64,000 nt of DNA, taken from contig NZ_OBDY01000032.1 in the NCBI RefSeq assembly GCF_900215205.1, forward strand, positions 51,337 through 115,336. The letters are read 5' to 3'. The stretch comes from Paractinoplanes atraurantiacus (GTDB lineage Bacteria; Actinomycetota; Actinomycetes; Mycobacteriales; Micromonosporaceae). The translations under genes were made by a program, and so were the position numbers. How positions within the stretch are numbered: the stretch's first letter is position 1; every line of letters begins with the position of its first letter. The notes under the pieces were generated by a model. It was given only the letters and a program-made list of their open reading frames with translations. It was not told the origin of the DNA and made no database searches. Positions 44,032 through 53,053 of this stretch are shown here, in pieces.

Positions 44032-47000
44032 TCACCTCACCGCCGCGGGGTCGAGCGCGAACAGCTCGCGCAGCTGATCGGTGCTGAGATCGGTGATCCA
44101 GTCCTCGCCGGTGCCGACGACCGAGGAGGCCAGCGCCTTCTTCCGCTCGATCATCGCGTCGATCTTCTCCTCCAGCGTGCCGGTGCAGATGAACTTGCGC
44201 ACCTGCACGTTGCGCGACTGTCCAATCCGGAACGCCCGGTCGGTCGCCTGGTTCTCCACGGCCGGATTCCACCACCGGTCAAAGTGGACGACATGGTTGG
44301 CGGCGGTCAGATTCAGGCCCGTACCGGCCGCCTTGAGGGAAAGCAGGAAAAGCATCGGCTCGTCGTCGTTCTGGAAACGCTCGACCAGATCATCACGCTT
44401 GGCCTTCGACAGTCCACCGTGGAGCCACAACACCGGGCGGTCGAGATGGGCGGCCAGATAGGGCTGCAACAGTGCGCCCCACTCGGCGTACTGAGTGAAG
44501 ATCAAGGCTTTGTCGCCGTCCTCGATGATCTCCTCGGCGAGTTCCTCGAGCCGGGCCAGCTTGCCCGAGCGCGCCGGCAGCCGCGAGCCGTCCTTGAGCA
44601 GGTGGGCCGGGTGGTTGCAGACCTGCTTGAGCTTGGTCATCGCGGCCAGCACGTTGCCGCGGCGCTGGATGCCCTCGCTGCCCTCGATCTCGGACAGCAT
44701 GTCCTCGACCACGGCCTGATAGAGCGTGGCCTGCTCGGCGGTGAGCGTGCACCAGACCTTCATCTCGTTCTTCTCGGGCAGGTCCGAGATGATCGTCTTG
44801 TCGGTCTTGAGGCGGCGCAGCACGAACGGGCCGGTGGCGCGCTTGAGGGCGGCGGCCGCGTCCTCGTCCTGGTGGATCTCGATCGGCTCCTGGAAGCGGC
44901 GGCGGAACCGTTTGGCCGGGCCGAGGATGCCGGGGTTGCAGAAGTCCATGATGGACCAGAGCTCGGCCAGGTGGTTCTCAACCGGAGTGCCGGTCAGGGC
45001 GAGGCGTGTGCGGGCCGGCACGGCGCGGACGGCCTGGGACTGACGGGTGCCGCTGTTCTTGATCGCCTGGGCCTCGTCGCAGACCACGCGGCCCCAGTCG
45101 ACCTTCTTCAGCGTTTCCAGGTCACGGGTCGCGGTGCCGTAGGTGGTGATGACGACGTCCGAATTGTCCACAGTGTCGAAAAAGTCGTCACCGCGGACAC
45201 GGGTGCCGCCGTGATGCACGTACACGCGAAGCGACGGGGCGAATCGGGCGGCTTCCTTCTGCCAGTTGCTGACCAGCGACATTGGACAGATGAGAAGAGT
45301 CGGATTTATCCGGCGGTGGGATGGGATGGCGGCGGGAGCGGGGGCGGTGGCCGAGGGGTCGGTGCCGTGTGTGGTGGCTCGCTCGGCCAGGAGGAGGGAC
45401 AAGGTCTGTGCCGTTTTGCCCAGGCCCATGTCGTCGGCGAGGATGCCGCCCAGGCCCAGGCGGGTGAGGAAGTGCAGCCAGGAGAGGCCGCGTTCCTGGT
45501 AGGGGCGCAGCGCGCCCTGGAAGGAGGCCGGGGTCGGAACCGGCTCCATGCGGTCGGCCGCCTGGCCCGACAGGAGGTCGCCGAGCATGCCGTCGGCGTC
45601 GGCGTCGACCTCGACCAGGGGCAGATCCTCCTCGCCGCCGTCCACCACCTGCCGGAGCACCTCGCCGGCGGTCAGTTCGCCCTCGCGCCGCTTGGTGACG
45701 GCCTTGAGGGCGGCCCGCAGCTGGCGGTCGTCCAGCTCCACCCACTGGCCGCGGACCCGGACCAGCGGCACCTTGAGCCGGGCCAGTTCGGCCAGCTCCT
45801 CGGCGCTGACCACGCCGTCGCCGATCACCAGGTCGAGGCGGAAGTCGACCAGCTCCTGGAGCCCGAAGCCGGAGTCGGCGGCGGCCCGGGTCGAGGTGCC
45901 CTTCGGCTTGCGGGAGCGGGTGGTGAGCTTGAGGCCGACCGCCTTGCGCCCGGCCCAGGCCGGCAACTGAACGCCGAAGCCGGCCGCCTGGAGCAGCGGC
46001 GCCGCGCTCCGCAGGAACTCGTGCGCCTCGGCGGTGTCGATCGCCATCCGGCCCGGCTCCTGGTCGCGCAGGGCCACGTGGAGCTGCGGGAAGAGCCGGA
46101 TGGCCCGGCCCAGCCCGGCCAGCAGCGTCTCGTCCGGGCGGGCGGGCAGCCCGGGGAAGCGGCCACCGGCCCAGACCTCCTCGGCCGGCAGGTAGAGGCT
46201 CGGGTCCTCGGCCGACTGGAGGGCGAACTCGAGGCCCCACTCGTCGGTGTCGGGCTCGGGCTCGAACAGCCGGAAGCTCACCCTCACCGGGCCGTTGGCC
46301 TCGTGGGCGGCGCGCAGCCAGTCGTCGAGCGCTTGGCGCAGCTCACGCACCTCGGCCGGCCGGGCGCCGGGCAGGGTGGGGTCGTCGGCGGTCAGCGCGG
46401 CGATCCAGCGGTCGGGCAGCGGCGCCCTGGGGCCGGCCCGATGCCCGTGCAGGATCCGCTCGGGCATCACTGAGCGTGCCCCCGAGTCGACGAGGTGATC
46501 GAGCCCGTTGCGCAGCGTCACCGCCACGCCGTCGCCGGCGGCCCGCACCGAGGGCGGCATGCCGGCCCCGAAGTCGCGATAGGTGGCCGCGTCGGCCCCG
46601 GTGAGAACGGGCCGCCACCGAGCGGTGGCCACGCCGTCCTCGGTGACGAGCTGCGGCAGCATCCGGCCGCGGCGGGCCAGGTCGCAGGCGTATCCGGCCA
46701 GAACGCAGAGATAGCGCAGGTCGGAGCTGGCCAGCCAGTCGTCGGACGGCTCGGCCAGCTCGCCGAGCACGGCCATCGCCTCGGACCCGGGAACGACAAG
46801 CACCGGCACTCGCCAGGGAGAAAGCTTGATCCCGCGCCCGGCGGCCTCGATACCGGTCTCGGGCGACGGCACCGGCCCGCGCGCAGTGCTGGGCAGCAGA
46901 AGCACGGCCGTCCCCGCGCCTTCGCGCCCGGCGCGGGCCTCACCGTCGCGCCCCGCGCTGCCTTCGCTCCCTGCGCCGCCCTCCGCGCTTTCCGCGGACA

Positions 47001-47151
47001 AATGGGGCAAGTCCTCGGCTGGCGCCGCGAATGGATGTGGGCGGTCGGCTGCCCGGGAGGAAGTGGTCAGCGGGCGGGTTGGGTCTTCGGCCCAGAGCAT
47101 CAGTTGGCCGCTTGCCCAACCACCATGTACGACCAGCACAGCCACCCCCAC
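44032..47151 (-). CDS. SNF2/SWI2-family DEAD/DEAH helicase
   Basis: This 1039-aa protein has an N-terminal SNF2-associated region (about 1-530; a Glu/Gly/Arg/Ser-rich insert near 40-75) and a SNF2 motor: DMGLGKT (574-580), CDEAQAIKN (motif II, DEAQ), LTGTPVENHLAELWS, then the helicase C domain with FTQYAEWG and the Q-A-T-D-R-A-FRIGQ motif VI. Such motors translocate on duplex DNA and remodel protein-DNA complexes, as RapA does for RNA polymerase. The start GTG 47151 is one of several in-frame GTGs (47145, 47139 region). It is coupled to the downstream SWIM gene. Confidence 0.92.
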   Translation of the reverse strand: MGVAVLVVHGGWASGQLMLWAEDPTRPLTTSSRAADRPHPFAAPAEDLPHLSAESAEGGAGSEGSAGRDGEARAGREGAGTAVLLLPSTARGPVPSPETGIEAAGRGIKLSPWRVPVLVVPGSEAMAVLGELAEPSDDWLASSDLRYLCVLAGYACDLARRGRMLPQLVTEDGVATARWRPVLTGADAATYRDFGAGMPPSVRAAGDGVAVTLRNGLDHLVDSGARSVMPERILHGHRAGPRAPLPDRWIAALTADDPTLPGARPAEVRELRQALDDWLRAAHEANGPVRVSFRLFEPEPDTDEWGLEFALQSAEDPSLYLPAEEVWAGGRFPGLPARPDETLLAGLGRAIRLFPQLHVALRDQEPGRMAIDTAEAHEFLRSAAPLLQAAGFGVQLPAWAGRKAVGLKLTTRSRKPKGTSTRAAADSGFGLQELVDFRLDLVIGDGVVSAEELAELARLKVPLVRVRGQWVELDDRQLRAALKAVTKRREGELTAGEVLRQVVDGGEEDLPLVEVDADADGMLGDLLSGQAADRMEPVPTPASFQGALRPYQERGLSWLHFLTRLGLGGILADDMGLGKTAQTLSLLLAERATTHGTDPSATAPAPAAIPSHRRINPTLLICPMSLVSNWQKEAARFAPSLRVYVHHGGTRVRGDDFFDTVDNSDVVITTYGTATRDLETLKKVDWGRVVCDEAQAIKNSGTRQSQAVRAVPARTRLALTGTPVENHLAELWSIMDFCNPGILGPAKRFRRRFQEPIEIHQDEDAAAALKRATGPFVLRRLKTDKTIISDLPEKNEMKVWCTLTAEQATLYQAVVEDMLSEIEGSEGIQRRGNVLAAMTKLKQVCNHPAHLLKDGSRLPARSGKLARLEELAEEIIEDGDKALIFTQYAEWGALLQPYLAAHLDRPVLWLHGGLSKAKRDDLVERFQNDDEPMLFLLSLKAAGTGLNLTAANHVVHFDRWWNPAVENQATDRAFRIGQSRNVQVRKFICTGTLEEKIDAMIERKKALASSVVGTGEDWITDLSTDQLRELFALDPAAVR

Positions 47152-47234
47152 CGACAGACCGCCATCGAGAGTAACGACCCATCTGAGAGGTAGGCCGCTG
47201 ACGGTTCACCCCCGGCGGACGTACTCTTCGGTAC

Positions 47235-48476
47235 GTGACGGCGAACCGGGAGATCGACAGCATCCTGCAGCGCGCGGCCGACGGCGGGCGGATCACGCCC
47301 GAGGAGGCGCTGCTGCTCTACACCGAGGCTCCGTTCCACGCGCTGGGCGAGGCCGCCGACACGGTGCGCCGCCGCCGTCACCCGGACGGCATCGTCACCT
47401 ATCTGATCGATCGCAACATCAACTACACGAACGTGTGCGTCACCGCGTGCAAGTTCTGCGCCTTCTTCCGTGCCCCCAAGCACAAGGAGGGCTGGTCGCA
47501 CCCGATGGAGGAGATCCTCAACCGCTGCGGCGAGGCGGTCGATCTCGGCGCCACCCAGGTGATGCTCCAGGGCGGCCACCACCCCGACTACGGCGTGGAG
47601 TACTACGAGAACCTCTTCTCCTCGGTCAAGCAGGCGTACCCGCAGCTCGCGATCCACTCGATCGGCCCCAGCGAGATCCTGCACATGGCCAAGGTCTCCG
47701 GCGTCTCGATCGAGGACGCCGTCCTGCGGATCAAGGCGGCCGGCCTCGACTCGATCGCCGGCGCGGGCGCCGAGATGCTGCCCGACCGTCCCCGCAAGGC
47801 GATCGCCCCGCTGAAGGAGAGCGGCGCCCGCTGGCTCGAGGTGATGGCTGTCGCGCACCGCAACGGCCTCTCGTCGACCGCGACCATGATGATGGGCACC
47901 GGCGAGACGCACGAGGAGCGCATCGAGCACATCCGCATGATCCGAGACGTGCAGGACCTCGCCGTGGAGCGTGGCTACCGCGATGACGCCGTCGAGACCG
48001 GTCAGGAGATCGGAGGCTTCCGGGCCTTCATCCCGTGGACCTACCAGCCGGAGAACAACCACCTGAAGGGCCGCACGCAGGCCACGACGATGGAATACCT
48101 GCGCTTCCTGGCCATGTCGCGGCTGTTCTTCGACAACGTGTCCCACCTTCAGGCCTCGTGGCTGACCACGGGCAAGGACGTGGGCCAGCTCTCGTTGCAC
48201 CTCGGCGTCGACGACCTGGGCTCGATCATGCTGGAGGAGAACGTGATCTCCTCGGCCGGCGCCCGTCACCGGTCGAACCTGCACGAGCTGATCTGGATGA
48301 TCCGTACGGCCGACCGCATCCCGGCCCAGCGCGACACGCTCTACAAGCATCTGGCCGTGCACTACACGCCCGAGGACGACCCGACCGACGAGCGTGTCGT
48401 GTCGCACTTCTCCTCGATCGCGATGCCGGGCGGCGGCGCCGGCCGCAAACAGCTGCCGGTGGTCGGCGTCTCGTAA
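47235..48476 (+). CDS. mqnC: Cyclic dehypoxanthine futalosine synthase
   Basis: MqnC is the radical SAM enzyme that cyclises dehypoxanthine futalosine to the spiro product, a late step in the futalosine route. The 413-aa protein has the cluster motif C68-VTA-C72-KF-C75 after NINYTNV, the SGVSIEDAVLRIKAAGLDSI and TMMMGTGETHEERI segments and the FRAFIPWTYQPENN stretch typical of MqnC. GTG 47235 is about 80 bp from the divergent SNF2 start. Its stop lies in a 12-bp direct repeat. It needs the products of MqnA and MqnE (both in this window) and of MqnB, which is absent here. Confidence 0.94.
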   Translation: MTANREIDSILQRAADGGRITPEEALLLYTEAPFHALGEAADTVRRRRHPDGIVTYLIDRNINYTNVCVTACKFCAFFRAPKHKEGWSHPMEEILNRCGEAVDLGATQVMLQGGHHPDYGVEYYENLFSSVKQAYPQLAIHSIGPSEILHMAKVSGVSIEDAVLRIKAAGLDSIAGAGAEMLPDRPRKAIAPLKESGARWLEVMAVAHRNGLSSTATMMMGTGETHEERIEHIRMIRDVQDLAVERGYRDDAVETGQEIGGFRAFIPWTYQPENNHLKGRTQATTMEYLRFLAMSRLFFDNVSHLQASWLTTGKDVGQLSLHLGVDDLGSIMLEENVISSAGARHRSNLHELIWMIRTADRIPAQRDTLYKHLAVHYTPEDDPTDERVVSHFSSIAMPGGGAGRKQLPVVGVS

Positions 48477-48811
48477 AGGGTCTCGTAAAGGTAAAGAAAG
48501 TCACAGGCCGATATCGAGAACGCCCTGTTCGGGGGGTCGCCGTTGACCGTTCGGTCAGGTGCCCCTCGGCGAACCGGGGAGGGCGGATTGCCACTTCGTA
48601 ACGAGCGACGTGAACCTCTGTTCCGAGCTTTCCGCGCTGGTTACGTTGCCCTCGTAAGACCTGAGAACTTCTTGAATCTCTACCGGGCCAGCACTGCCTC
48701 GGTACGGATTTGCGGACCCGACCGATGGCGGTCGTATATATAACGCACAAGGAACCGGGCGGGATGGGTGACCATCCCGCCCGATCTGTCTGTGCAGGTA
48801 GTTTTGAGCGC
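48477..48811 (+). promoter_or_regulatory. 335-bp intergenic region with menG promoter and leader hairpin
   Basis: Contents: GTCTCGTAAAGG twice in tandem (48468-48491, overlapping the mqnC stop); a TGACCG-TT-CGGTCA palindrome of TetR-operator type at 48544-48557; a TATATATAAC run with -10-like TATAAC (48739-48744), without a clear -35; and a 12-bp perfect hairpin CGGGCGGGATGG (48756-48767), loop GTGA, partner 48772-48783. The hairpin would be in the menG leader about 30 nt before the start. No further gene was seen. Confidence 0.55.
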
Positions 48812-49507
48812 GTGACGCGCGCAGATCTGGACAAGCAGCCGCATGAGGTCGCCGAGATGTTCGACGGCGTGGCCAAGCGGTACGACCTGACCAACACGGT
48901 GCTCTCCTTCGGGCAGGACCGTGGCTGGCGGCGGGCCACCCGCGCGGCGCTCGGTCTGCGGCCGGGGGAGCGGGTGCTCGACGTAGGCGCCGGCACCGGG
49001 GTCTCCACCGAGGAGCTGGGCCGGTCGGGCGCTTTCGCGGTCGGTGCGGATCTGTCCGTCGGCATGCTGCGGGTGGGGCGTCAGGCCCGGCCGGTGGTGC
49101 CGCTGGTGGCCGGCGACGCGCTGAAACTGCCGTTCCCGGACGGCACGTTCGACGCGGTCACCATCTCCTTTGCGCTACGCAACGTGGTCGACACCGGCGC
49201 TGCGCTGCGTGAGCTCGGCCGGGTGACCCGTCCCGGCGGGCGCCTGGTGGTGTGCGAGTTCAGCCACCCGACGAATGGGCCGTTCCGCACCGTCTACTTG
49301 CAGTACCTCATGCGCTCGCTGCCGGCGGTGGCGCGGACCGTGTCGAGCAACCCCGACGCGTACGTCTATCTCGCCGAATCGATTCGTGCCTGGCCGGATC
49401 AGGAGGCCTTGGCCGGGCGCATCGCGGCGTCGGGATCGTGGGGCCGCGTCGGCTGGCGGAACCTGACCGGCGGCGTCGTCGCGCTCCACCGGGCCACTCG
49501 TCTCTAA
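48812..49507 (+). CDS. menG: Demethylmenaquinone methyltransferase
   Basis: MenG (UbiE family) adds the final methyl group from SAM to demethylmenaquinone. The 231-aa protein has the family start [25 protein letters not shown] (in parts), SAM motif [10 protein letters not shown], the UbiE motif [17 protein letters not shown] and the ALRNVVDTG and [12 protein letters not shown] segments. GTG 48812 gives the usual homologue start; an ATG at 48764 within the leader hairpin would add 16 residues. It ends the menaquinone pathway begun by MqnA and leads towards the quinone-dependent nuo genes 1.8 kb later. Confidence 0.93.
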   Translation: MTRADLDKQPHEVAEMFDGVAKRYDLTNTVLSFGQDRGWRRATRAALGLRPGERVLDVGAGTGVSTEELGRSGAFAVGADLSVGMLRVGRQARPVVPLVAGDALKLPFPDGTFDAVTISFALRNVVDTGAALRELGRVTRPGGRLVVCEFSHPTNGPFRTVYLQYLMRSLPAVARTVSSNPDAYVYLAESIRAWPDQEALAGRIAASGSWGRVGWRNLTGGVVALHRATRL

Positions 49508-49564
49508 AGGGGACAAGTCGCACGTTTCCGCCCATCTACGGCGAGTTCCTGTTTTCCTCGGAGA

Positions 49565-49813
49565 ATGACCACTTTCGGGCATCTCGAGGACACCGACATC
49601 GACATCGCGATCGACGACCGTGACGCCGGCGAGCGCCGTGGCATGGAGCTGGCCGCCCGTATCCGAATGGTGGCCGCTCAAGATCCTGAGCTGGCACAAG
49701 ATCTCGTCGAGCAGTTGATCTCCGCGTTGGAGAAGGCGACCGGCGGTACCTTCCGTCAGTTCCTGGACTCCGAGGGGGAACCGTCCGTCAATTCACCGGA
49801 CCGAAACAGTTAG
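49565..49813 (+). CDS. Small acidic protein of unknown function
   Basis: I do not recognise it. The 82-aa product is acidic (TDIDIAIDDRDAGE) with two predicted amphipathic helices (RRGMELAARIRMVAAQDPEL and AQDLVEQLISALEKA). It has no signal peptide or membrane segment. The ATG at 49565 follows CGGAGA very closely, so the start is provisional. It lies between menG (57 nt) and the Rex-like operator of the MenJ-like gene, on the same strand. A small regulatory or adaptor role is possible. Confidence 0.65.
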   Translation: MTTFGHLEDTDIDIAIDDRDAGERRGMELAARIRMVAAQDPELAQDLVEQLISALEKATGGTFRQFLDSEGEPSVNSPDRNS

Positions 49814-49870
49814 GGTTCCCTTACCCGAACGAGCTTCGATGGCCGTCTTAGACTCCGACTTGGGCGCGCT

Positions 49871-49886
49871 TGTGAACTGTTTCACG
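49871..49886 (+). promoter_or_regulatory. Near-consensus Rex operator upstream of the MenJ-like gene and nuo genes
   Basis: TGTGAACTGTTTCACG matches the S. coelicolor Rex operator pattern TGTGAAC-N3-TTCACA at all but the last base. It lies 26 nt upstream of the MenJ-like start and just after a -10-like TAGACT (49849-49854), where a bound repressor would block transcription. Rex releases DNA when NADH rises. Rex sites control nuo operons in Streptomyces. Confidence 0.75.
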
Positions 49887-49911
49887 AGCCGCTGCGAGAC
49901 GGAGGTGTGGT

Positions 49912-51207
49912 GTGCGCAACGAGGTACTATCCGGTCCGATCGCCGACGAAGCGGATGTGATCGTCGTCGGGGCAGGGCCGGGCGGGTCCGCGGCCGCTTA
50001 TCACATGGCGCGCCACGGCTTGCGCGTTCTGCTTCTGGAGAAGACCGAGTTCCCGCGCGAGAAAGTGTGCGGTGACGGTCTGACCCCGCGCGCCGTCCGG
50101 CAGCTGGTCCGGATGGGCGTCGACACCTCCGAGAAAGCCGGCTGGCTGCACAACCGCGGCCTGCGGGTGATCGGCGGCGGCGTCCGGCTCGAGCTCGACT
50201 GGCCCGACCTGGCCAGCTTCCCCAACTACGGCCTCGTGCGCACCCGGCTCGACTTCGACGACATGCTGGCCAAGCGCGCGGTCGAGGCCGGCGCCATTCT
50301 GCGTACGTCGGTGAACGTGACCGGCCCGGTGCTCGACGACGACGGCCACGCGATCGGTGTCGAGGCCAAGGTCGGCCCCGGCAAGGAGCCCGTGCAGTTC
50401 CGGGCGCCCCTGGTCGTCGCCGCCGACGGCGTCTCCGGCAAGCTGCCGCTCGCCATGGGCCTGACCAAGCGCGACGACCGGCCGCTCGGCGTGGCGGTCC
50501 GGCGCTACTACACCTCGCCCGTGCGGGCCGACGACGACTACCTCGAGTCCTGGCTGGAGCTGCGCAGCTCCGAGGACTCCTCGCGCCTGCTGCCCGGCTA
50601 CGGCTGGATCTTCGGCATGGGCGACGGCCGGGTGAACGTCGGCCTCGGCATCCTCAACTCGTCCAGCGCCTTCGGCAAGACCAACTACCGGTCGATGCTC
50701 ACCGACTGGCTGGCCGGCACCCCGGCCGACTGGGGTTTCCGCGACGAGGCCAACGCGGACGGGCCGATCCTGGGCGCCGCGCTGCCGATGGGCTTCAACC
50801 GGGTGCCGCATTACACGCGCGGTCTCATGCTGGTCGGCGACTCCGGCGGCATGGTCAACCCGATGAACGGCGAGGGCATCGCCTACGCCATGGAGTCGGG
50901 TGAGCTCGCGGCCGAGGTCGCGGTGCAGGCGCTGGCCCGGCCCGAGGGCGCCGATCGCGAGCGTGCGCTGCGGGCGTACCCGTCGGAGCTTAGTCTGCGG
51001 TTCGGCGGCTACTACCGACTCGGCGGAGTGTTCGTGAAGCTCATCGGCAACCCGCAGATCATGCGGATCGCGACGAAGCACGGCATGCCGCATCCGACGT
51101 TGATGCGGTTCGTTCTGAAACTGCTGGCCAACCTCACCGACCCGCGCGGCGGTGACGCGATGGACCGGGTCATCAACGGCCTGACGAAGGTGGCTCCGGC
51201 CGTCTGA
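49912..51207 (+). CDS. menJ: Geranylgeranyl reductase family flavoprotein, probable menaquinone reductase MenJ
   Basis: The 431-aa FAD protein has the dinucleotide site VVGAGPGGSAAAYH (from residue 18), the C-G-D-G-L-T-P motif after REKV, a GDSGGMVNPMNGEGI FAD motif and a C-terminal GG reductase tail. The family saturates isoprenoid double bonds; MenJ in mycobacteria reduces one double bond in the menaquinone side chain. Position between menG and nuoA favours menaquinone over other isoprenoids. GTG 49912 has GGAGG 6 nt upstream. A Rex-like operator precedes it. There are 76 nt before nuoA that may hold a second promoter. Confidence 0.85.
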   Translation: MRNEVLSGPIADEADVIVVGAGPGGSAAAYHMARHGLRVLLLEKTEFPREKVCGDGLTPRAVRQLVRMGVDTSEKAGWLHNRGLRVIGGGVRLELDWPDLASFPNYGLVRTRLDFDDMLAKRAVEAGAILRTSVNVTGPVLDDDGHAIGVEAKVGPGKEPVQFRAPLVVAADGVSGKLPLAMGLTKRDDRPLGVAVRRYYTSPVRADDDYLESWLELRSSEDSSRLLPGYGWIFGMGDGRVNVGLGILNSSSAFGKTNYRSMLTDWLAGTPADWGFRDEANADGPILGAALPMGFNRVPHYTRGLMLVGDSGGMVNPMNGEGIAYAMESGELAAEVAVQALARPEGADRERALRAYPSELSLRFGGYYRLGGVFVKLIGNPQIMRIATKHGMPHPTLMRFVLKLLANLTDPRGGDAMDRVINGLTKVAPAV

Positions 51208-51283
51208 CCCGTACCCCCGCTAGACCAAGAACAAATCGGACGAATAGTGTAATACGGCTAATAGTCGAAGCAGGAGTCCTGAG

Positions 51284-51649
51284 ATGTCGGTCAACCCATA
51301 CGTCCCGATCGTCGGGTTACTCATCCTCGGCGCGCTCTTCGCGTTGTTCTCCGTGTCGATCGCGCCGATCGTCGGTCCACATCGCTACAACCGCGCCAAG
51401 CTCGACGCGTACGAATGTGGCATCGAGCCCGCCCCGCAACCCGTCGGCGGCGGCCGGTTCCCGGTGAAGTTCTACCTGACCGCGATGCTCTTCATCATCT
51501 TCGACATCGAGACCATCTTCCTCTATCCGTGGGCCGTCTCCTTCAACGCGCTCGGCCTGTTCGGCTTCGTCGAGATGGTCCTGTTCATCGTCACGGTCTT
51601 CATCGCCTACACCTACGTGTGGCGGCGTGGCGGCCTCAACTGGGACTGA
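51284..51649 (+). CDS. nuoA: NADH-quinone oxidoreductase subunit A
   Basis: NuoA is a small membrane subunit near the quinone channel of complex I. The 121-aa protein has three helices and the family motifs [15 protein letters not shown] and [19 protein letters not shown] 51284 follows AGGAG. It is the first of twelve nuo genes visible here in the standard order A to L. The 76-nt gap after the MenJ-like gene is long enough for its own promoter, but it has no Rex-type palindrome. Confidence 0.96.
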   Translation: MSVNPYVPIVGLLILGALFALFSVSIAPIVGPHRYNRAKLDAYECGIEPAPQPVGGGRFPVKFYLTAMLFIIFDIETIFLYPWAVSFNALGLFGFVEMVLFIVTVFIAYTYVWRRGGLNWD

Positions 51650-51683
51650 TCCGCGGCAACTGGTCTTAACAGGAGACACAGCC

Positions 51684-52352
51684 ATGGGAATCGAAGAGAA
51701 ACTACCGGCCGGCATCCTGCTGACCTCCGTCGAGAAGTTGTCGAACTGGGCCCGCAAGTCCTCGTTCTGGGGTGCCACCTTCGGACTGGCCTGCTGCGCC
51801 ATCGAGATGATGGCGGCCGGCGGTCCGCACTACGACCTCGGTCGCTGGGGCATGGAGGTCTTCCGGGCCTCGCCCCGGCAGGCCGACCTGATGATCGTGG
51901 CGGGCCGGGTGAGCCAGAAGATGGCGCCCGTCGTCCGCCAGATCTACGACCAGATGCCCGAGCCGCGCTCGGTGATCTCGATGGGCGTGTGCGCCTCGTC
52001 CGGCGGCATGTTCAACAACTACGCGATCGTGCAGGGCGTGGACCACATCGTGCCGGTCGACGTCTACCTGCCCGGCTGCCCGCCGCGGCCGGAGATGCTG
52101 ATCGACGCCATCCTCAAGATGCGCGAGAAGGTGATGGCCCAGCCGCTCGGCCCCAACGGCCGCAAGATGCTCGAGCAGCGCAAGGCCGAGGGCAAGGTGC
52201 CGGTCGTCGCGCCGGGCGCGATGCCGTCGTCGTACCGCGTCGACAAGGTCCGCCGGGCCGAGTGGACGCAGGCGGTCAAGGAAGGCCGCGAGGAACAGCT
52301 GCGCATCGAGAACTGGATGAAGCTGCAGCCGCACCTGCGGGAGGGCAAATGA
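51684..52352 (+). CDS. nuoB: NADH-quinone oxidoreductase subunit B
   Basis: NuoB carries the terminal iron-sulfur cluster N2 that reduces quinone. The 222-aa protein has the tandem cysteines C37-C38 in [10 protein letters not shown], plus C103 ([11 protein letters not shown]) and C132 (PGCPPRPE). The last 45 residues (after [10 protein letters not shown]) form a basic/acidic extension that is longer than in minimal NuoB. ATG 51684 follows AGGAG and its stop overlaps nuoC (ATGA). Confidence 0.96.
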   Translation: MGIEEKLPAGILLTSVEKLSNWARKSSFWGATFGLACCAIEMMAAGGPHYDLGRWGMEVFRASPRQADLMIVAGRVSQKMAPVVRQIYDQMPEPRSVISMGVCASSGGMFNNYAIVQGVDHIVPVDVYLPGCPPRPEMLIDAILKMREKVMAQPLGPNGRKMLEQRKAEGKVPVVAPGAMPSSYRVDKVRRAEWTQAVKEGREEQLRIENWMKLQPHLREGK

Positions 52353-53053
52353 GCATCGCACCACAGGACGGCCCCCAGCCGGTCGGCGCCGACATCGACG
52401 CCCCGGCGCAGGCGCCGGCCAGCCCGCAGAAGGGCATGTTCGGCATCACCGGCACCGGCGACGTCTCCGGCTTCGGCGGCCTGGTCCGCCGGCGTCCCGA
52501 GGTGGTCGGCAGCCCGAAGCCGTACGGCGGGTACTTCGACGAGGTCACCGACGCGCTCGAGGAGGCGTACCCCGGGTTCGCCGACGCGATCGAGCGGGTC
52601 GTGGTCGACCGGGGCGAGCTGACCCTGCACATCAAGGCCGAGCGGATCGCCGAGGTCGCGCAGATCATGCGGGACGACGAGTCGCTGCGCTTCGAGCTCT
52701 GCTCGTCGGTGTCCGGCGTGGACTACCTCAACAGCGACGCCCGCCGGCTGCACGTCGTCTACCACCTGGCGTCGATGACCTACCGGCGCCGCGTGCGGCT
52801 CGAGGTCGCCGTGCCCGACGGCGTCAGCGTCCCCAGCGTGACCAGCGTCTACCCGACCGCCGACTGGCAGGAGCGGGAGACGTACGACATGTTCGGCGTG
52901 GTTTTCGCGGGTCACCCCAACCTGACCCGGGTGCTGATGCCGGACGACTGGGAGGGCCACCCCCAGCGCAAGGACTACCCGCTCGGCGGCGTGCCCGTCG
53001 AGTACAAGGGTGCCGAGATTCCGCCTCCTGACCAGCGGAGGGTCTACCAATGA
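52349..53053 (+). CDS. nuoC: NADH-quinone oxidoreductase subunit C
   Basis: NuoC is the 30-kDa peripheral-arm subunit. The 234-aa protein has a Pro/Ala-rich N-terminal extension (1-60; [18 protein letters not shown]) followed by the conserved domain, with the signature region [19 protein letters not shown]. It is separate from nuoD, unlike the NuoCD fusion of E. coli. It overlaps nuoB and nuoD by 4 nt each. Confidence 0.95.
   Translation: MSIAPQDGPQPVGADIDAPAQAPASPQKGMFGITGTGDVSGFGGLVRRRPEVVGSPKPYGGYFDEVTDALEEAYPGFADAIERVVVDRGELTLHIKAERIAEVAQIMRDDESLRFELCSSVSGVDYLNSDARRLHVVYHLASMTYRRRVRLEVAVPDGVSVPSVTSVYPTADWQERETYDMFGVVFAGHPNLTRVLMPDDWEGHPQRKDYPLGGVPVEYKGAEIPPPDQRRVYQ

Noticed and set aside
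48477-48811. tRNA or small RNA gene in the largest intergenic region
   Set aside because: No cloverleaf-like pairing or T-loop sequence was seen; hairpin belongs to the menG leader.
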